Of a stretch of 64,000 nucleotides of DNA, positions 61,722-64,000 are shown piece after piece. The position numbers and the translations under genes are program-made. Location: the NCBI RefSeq assembly GCF_014199985.1, contig NZ_JACHOS010000010.1:62001-126000 (forward strand). Reading direction: 5' to 3'. This DNA comes from Methylorubrum rhodesianum. GTDB taxonomy: Bacteria > Pseudomonadota > Alphaproteobacteria > Rhizobiales > Beijerinckiaceae. Numbering within the stretch: the stretch's first letter is position 1; every line of letters starts with the position of its first letter. Under the pieces are notes generated by a model. That model had not been told where the DNA came from. It searched no databases and saw only the letters and a list, made by a program, of their open reading frames with translations.

Positions 61722-62549
61722 CTATGCCGTCGCCGCCACCAGGGCCAGCAGCACGGCGATCTCGCCGACCTGCTGACAGGCGCCGACGACGTCGCCGGTC
61801 TGGCCGCCGATCTTCCGCTCGGCGAGGGCGCTCAGGCCGAAAGCCGCGAGCGGCGCCAGGATCAGCGCGAGGCCGAGGCCGAGCGGCGGCAGGCCGAGGG
61901 CGGCGGCGATGCCGGCGAGGATCAGGCAGATCAGCCCCGCAACCGCGAGGGTCGCACGGGTCGGCCGTCCGACGGCGGCGCCTGCCCCCCCGGGACGGGC
62001 GGGGTCGAGAATCGCGAGCGGAACCAGCGCCACCGTCCGCGACAGGGCGGCGGCGAAGAGGAGCGCGACGGCGGCGAGTGAGCCGGAGCGGTCGAGCAGG
62101 GTCGCGAGCATCGCCGCGCGCAGCGCCAGCCCGAGGAACAGAGCGGTGCCGCCATAGGCGCCGATGCGGCTGTCGCGCATGATCTCCAGGATGCGCTCGC
62201 GGCTCTGCCCGCCGCCGAACCCGTCGGCGACGTCGGCCAGGCCGTCCTCGTGCATGGCGCCGGTGATCAGTGCCAGCGTGGCGAGGGCGAGCGCGGCGGC
62301 GACGAACGGCCCGAGGCGGATCTCCCAGGCGATCACCAGCATCAGGGCGGCCGGCGCCGCGATGAGCAGGCCGGCCAGGGGCAGCATCCGCGGCACCGTG
62401 CGGAAATCCGGTGCGGCATAGGGCGCCGGCTCGTCGGGCAAGGGCGGGACCGGCAGGCGGGTGAAGAAGCGGAGGCAGGCGGCGAGGTCGTAGACCCATT
62501 CCGCACCGGGAAAGGGCGGCCCGAGATCGCGGCCGCTGCGCTCGATCAT
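61722..62549 (-). CDS. cobS: Adenosylcobinamide-GDP ribazoletransferase (cobalamin synthase)
   Basis: CobS joins alpha-ribazole to adenosylcobinamide-GDP to complete the cobalamin nucleotide loop. The 275-residue membrane protein has RFFTRLPVP near residue 27, MHEDGLADVADGFGGGQSRE near residue 98 with the metal-binding acidic residues, and SRIGAYG. Several hydrophobic helices follow. It is divergent from cobT, which makes the ribazole precursor. Confidence 0.92.
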   Translation of the reverse strand: MIERSGRDLGPPFPGAEWVYDLAACLRFFTRLPVPPLPDEPAPYAAPDFRTVPRMLPLAGLLIAAPAALMLVIAWEIRLGPFVAAALALATLALITGAMHEDGLADVADGFGGGQSRERILEIMRDSRIGAYGGTALFLGLALRAAMLATLLDRSGSLAAVALLFAAALSRTVALVPLAILDPARPGGAGAAVGRPTRATLAVAGLICLILAGIAAALGLPPLGLGLALILAPLAAFGLSALAERKIGGQTGDVVGACQQVGEIAVLLALVAATA

Positions 62550-62730
62550 CCCGTCCCCCTCTGACTCGCCGCCTGGACCCGCAGGCCCGTCCGCTTCTAT
62601 AGCGCCCGGAGCCTCCTGCCTGCTACGCGGCGCCGCCGGCTATCCGGTGGCAATTCCCGCGCCGATCGGGCGACCTCCTTTCGCGGTGTCCCCGCACCCG
62701 ACGCGCAAGCGACACTTCAGAGCCCCTTCG

Positions 62731-63762
62731 ATGACCTCAGACCCGGCCGCCTCCCCCTTCGCCGACATCCGCCGCCTGCTGACCGAGATGCCCGGCCCCG
62801 ACGGGGACGCGATCGCGGCGATTCGGGCGCGGGACGCGCAATTGACCAAGCCGCCGGGGGCGCTCGGGCGGCTCGAAGGCTTCGTCGAGTGGCTCGGCGC
62901 GTGGCAGGGCAAGGCCAAGCCGACACTCGACCGGCCGATGGTCTGCGTGTTCGCGGGCAGCCACGGCGTGGTGGAGCGCGGCGTCTCGGCCTTCCCGGCC
63001 TCGGTCAACCGGCAGATGCTGGACAACTTCGCCGCCGGCGGCGCGGCGATCAATCAGCTCTGCGCCGCCTACGGCCTCGGCTTCCGGGTGTTCGACCTCG
63101 CCGTCGATCTGCCGACCGGCGACATCTGCTCCGGCCCGGCACTGGACGAGAAGGGGTGCGTCGCCACCATGGCCTTCGGCATGGAGGCGGTGGCGGCGGG
63201 CACCGATTGCCTCGCCGTCGGCGAGATGGGGATCGGCAACACCACGGTCGCGGCGGCGATCTACGCCGCGCTCTACGGCGGCGAGGCCGAGCACTGGGTC
63301 GGGCGCGGGACCGGGCTCGACGCGGCCGGCCTCGCCCGCAAGGCCGAGGCGGTGCGGCTGGCGATCGAGACCCACAAGGATCACTTGAGCGACCCGCTGG
63401 CGGTGCTGGCGCGGCTCGGCGGGCGGGAGATCGCGGCGATGGCCGGGGCCATCCTCGCCGCGCGGCTGCAGCGGGTGCCGGTGGTGCTCGACGGCTACGT
63501 CGCCACCGCGGCGGCCGCCGTGCTGCACGCCGCCGACCCGCACGCCCTCGATCATTGCCTCGCCGGCCACCGCTCGGCGGAAGGCGCGCATGGCGCGGTG
63601 CTGGAGCGGCTCGGCCTCAAGCCCGTCCTCTCGCTCGACATGCGTCTCGGCGAAGCCTCGGGCGCGGCCCTGGCGCTGGGCCTCCTGAAGGGCGCGCTCG
63701 CCTGCCACCGCGACATGGCGACGTTCGAGCAGGCGGGCGTTTCGGGCAAGAGCGCGGAGTGA
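62731..63762 (+). CDS. cobT: Nicotinate-nucleotide--dimethylbenzimidazole phosphoribosyltransferase
   Basis: CobT makes alpha-ribazole-5'-phosphate from dimethylbenzimidazole and nicotinate mononucleotide. The 343-residue protein has LTKPPGALGRLE near residue 36, FAGSHGVVERGVSAFP near residue 75, VGEMGIGNTTVAAAI near 165 and GRGTGLDAAGLARK. HRSAEGAHGAVLERLGL near the C-terminus carries the catalytic Glu. The ATG at 62731 is used; an upstream in-frame ATG gives a less likely N-terminus. The 181-base cobS-cobT gap shows no cobalamin riboswitch core. Confidence 0.93.
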   Translation: MTSDPAASPFADIRRLLTEMPGPDGDAIAAIRARDAQLTKPPGALGRLEGFVEWLGAWQGKAKPTLDRPMVCVFAGSHGVVERGVSAFPASVNRQMLDNFAAGGAAINQLCAAYGLGFRVFDLAVDLPTGDICSGPALDEKGCVATMAFGMEAVAAGTDCLAVGEMGIGNTTVAAAIYAALYGGEAEHWVGRGTGLDAAGLARKAEAVRLAIETHKDHLSDPLAVLARLGGREIAAMAGAILAARLQRVPVVLDGYVATAAAAVLHAADPHALDHCLAGHRSAEGAHGAVLERLGLKPVLSLDMRLGEASGAALALGLLKGALACHRDMATFEQAGVSGKSAE

Positions 63763-63799
63763 GACGCTTGGCTTGAGACGCGCGGACTGATCTGCCTCC

Positions 63800-64000
63800 T
63801 CAGGCCGCCCGCGCCCGGCGGGACGGGGATGCCTCGGCCGCGGCCGTCCCGTCGCCGAGGTTCACGGCGGCGAGGGCGTCCATGCCGCGGCTCGCGGGGA
63901 AGGTGACGATCACCTCGGTGCCCTCTCGCGGCTTCGACTTGAGCTGGAAGCCGCCGCCGTGGAGGTCGATCAGCCCCTTCACGATCGGAAGTCCCAGGCC
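63800..64000 (-). CDS. C-terminal end of a sensor histidine kinase (partial)
   Basis: Only the last 66 residues lie in the window; the gene continues past the right edge. They contain the end of a HATPase domain: the G-box GLGLPIVKGLIDLHGG, then FQLKSKPREGTEVIVTFP, followed by a basic Ala/Arg-rich tail (SPSRRARAA). The GLGLPIVKxLIxLHGG form is typical of HisKA-type alphaproteobacterial kinases such as PleC/DivJ relatives. Confidence 0.82.
   Translation of the reverse strand, partial: GLGLPIVKGLIDLHGGGFQLKSKPREGTEVIVTFPASRGMDALAAVNLGDGTAAAEASPSRRARAA

Noticed and set aside
62550..62730. Cobalamin riboswitch between cobS and cobT
   Set aside because: I looked for the B12-box and the conserved GCCACTG-like core on both strands and did not find them.

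Overview
The window is about 64 kb of very GC-rich chromosomal DNA with dense coding on both strands, frequent GTG starts and 4-base stop/start overlaps. Gene content points to an alphaproteobacterium of the order Hyphomicrobiales. The closest fit is Methylobacterium/Methylorubrum, judged from the conserved DUF families, the EcfG-type (GGAAC-N16/17-nGTT) promoters, the LOV-HWE kinase, CobS/CobT and the MoxR/VWA operon. The genus is inferred from gene content, not from a search. No rRNA, tRNA, CRISPR array, intact insertion sequence or prophage was seen.

Layout. 1-6.3 kb: a surface-polysaccharide operon (double-domain glycosyltransferase, rfbF, rfbG, C-methyltransferase, RmlC-type epimerase, NAD-dependent reductase) that should make a CDP-linked, probably 3-C-methylated, 6-deoxy sugar. 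6.3-13.3 kb: a stand-alone receiver, then bioA and the gcvT-gcvH-gcvP glycine cleavage operon behind a tandem glycine riboswitch. 13.3-18 kb: bioF, an NlpC/P60 peptidase, an SDR and MgtC. 18.1-25 kb: a seven-gene MoxR/DUF58/DUF4381/VWA/VWA/TPR/BatD operon. 25-39.5 kb: mixed stress and envelope genes (DMT exporter, degenerate CYTH-like protein, msrB, YihY-type protein, a blue-light LOV histidine kinase, malonyl-CoA synthetase, a collagen-like secreted protein, a flavoprotein, TerC, a DJ-1/PfpI protein). 39.5-45 kb: small proteins, a cold-shock gene with a clear promoter, DUF1489, a CheZ-like phosphatase and an MFS carrier. 45-49 kb: an Mla-type phospholipid transport operon (mlaE, mlaF, mlaD, lipoprotein). 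49-64 kb: housekeeping and small exported proteins (CysQ-like phosphatase, Rmf-like protein, ubiA, rsmE, asparaginase, gshA, TusA-like, Nudix, a phospholipase-A2-like secreted protein, a retropepsin-like membrane protease, cobS/cobT) and the C-terminal end of another histidine kinase at the right edge.

Most unusual features: a family of GC-rich repeats of roughly 110-135 bp lies between gcv genes and also appears inside reading frames. The clearest case has 21-bp terminal inverted repeats and sits in frame in the signal-peptide region of the BatD homologue; a likely second case sits inside the sugar reductase. This recalls Rickettsia palindromic elements. Several candidate general-stress promoters are visible, including a divergent pair between a DJ-1 gene and a proline-rich small-protein gene. 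Other points of interest are a CYTH-like domain that has lost its metal-binding glutamates and carries an Ala/Pro/Glu-rich tail, a small secreted PLA2-like protein, a collagen-like protein with DNA-level repeats, and a convergent gene pair whose two stop codons form the ends of one perfect hairpin.
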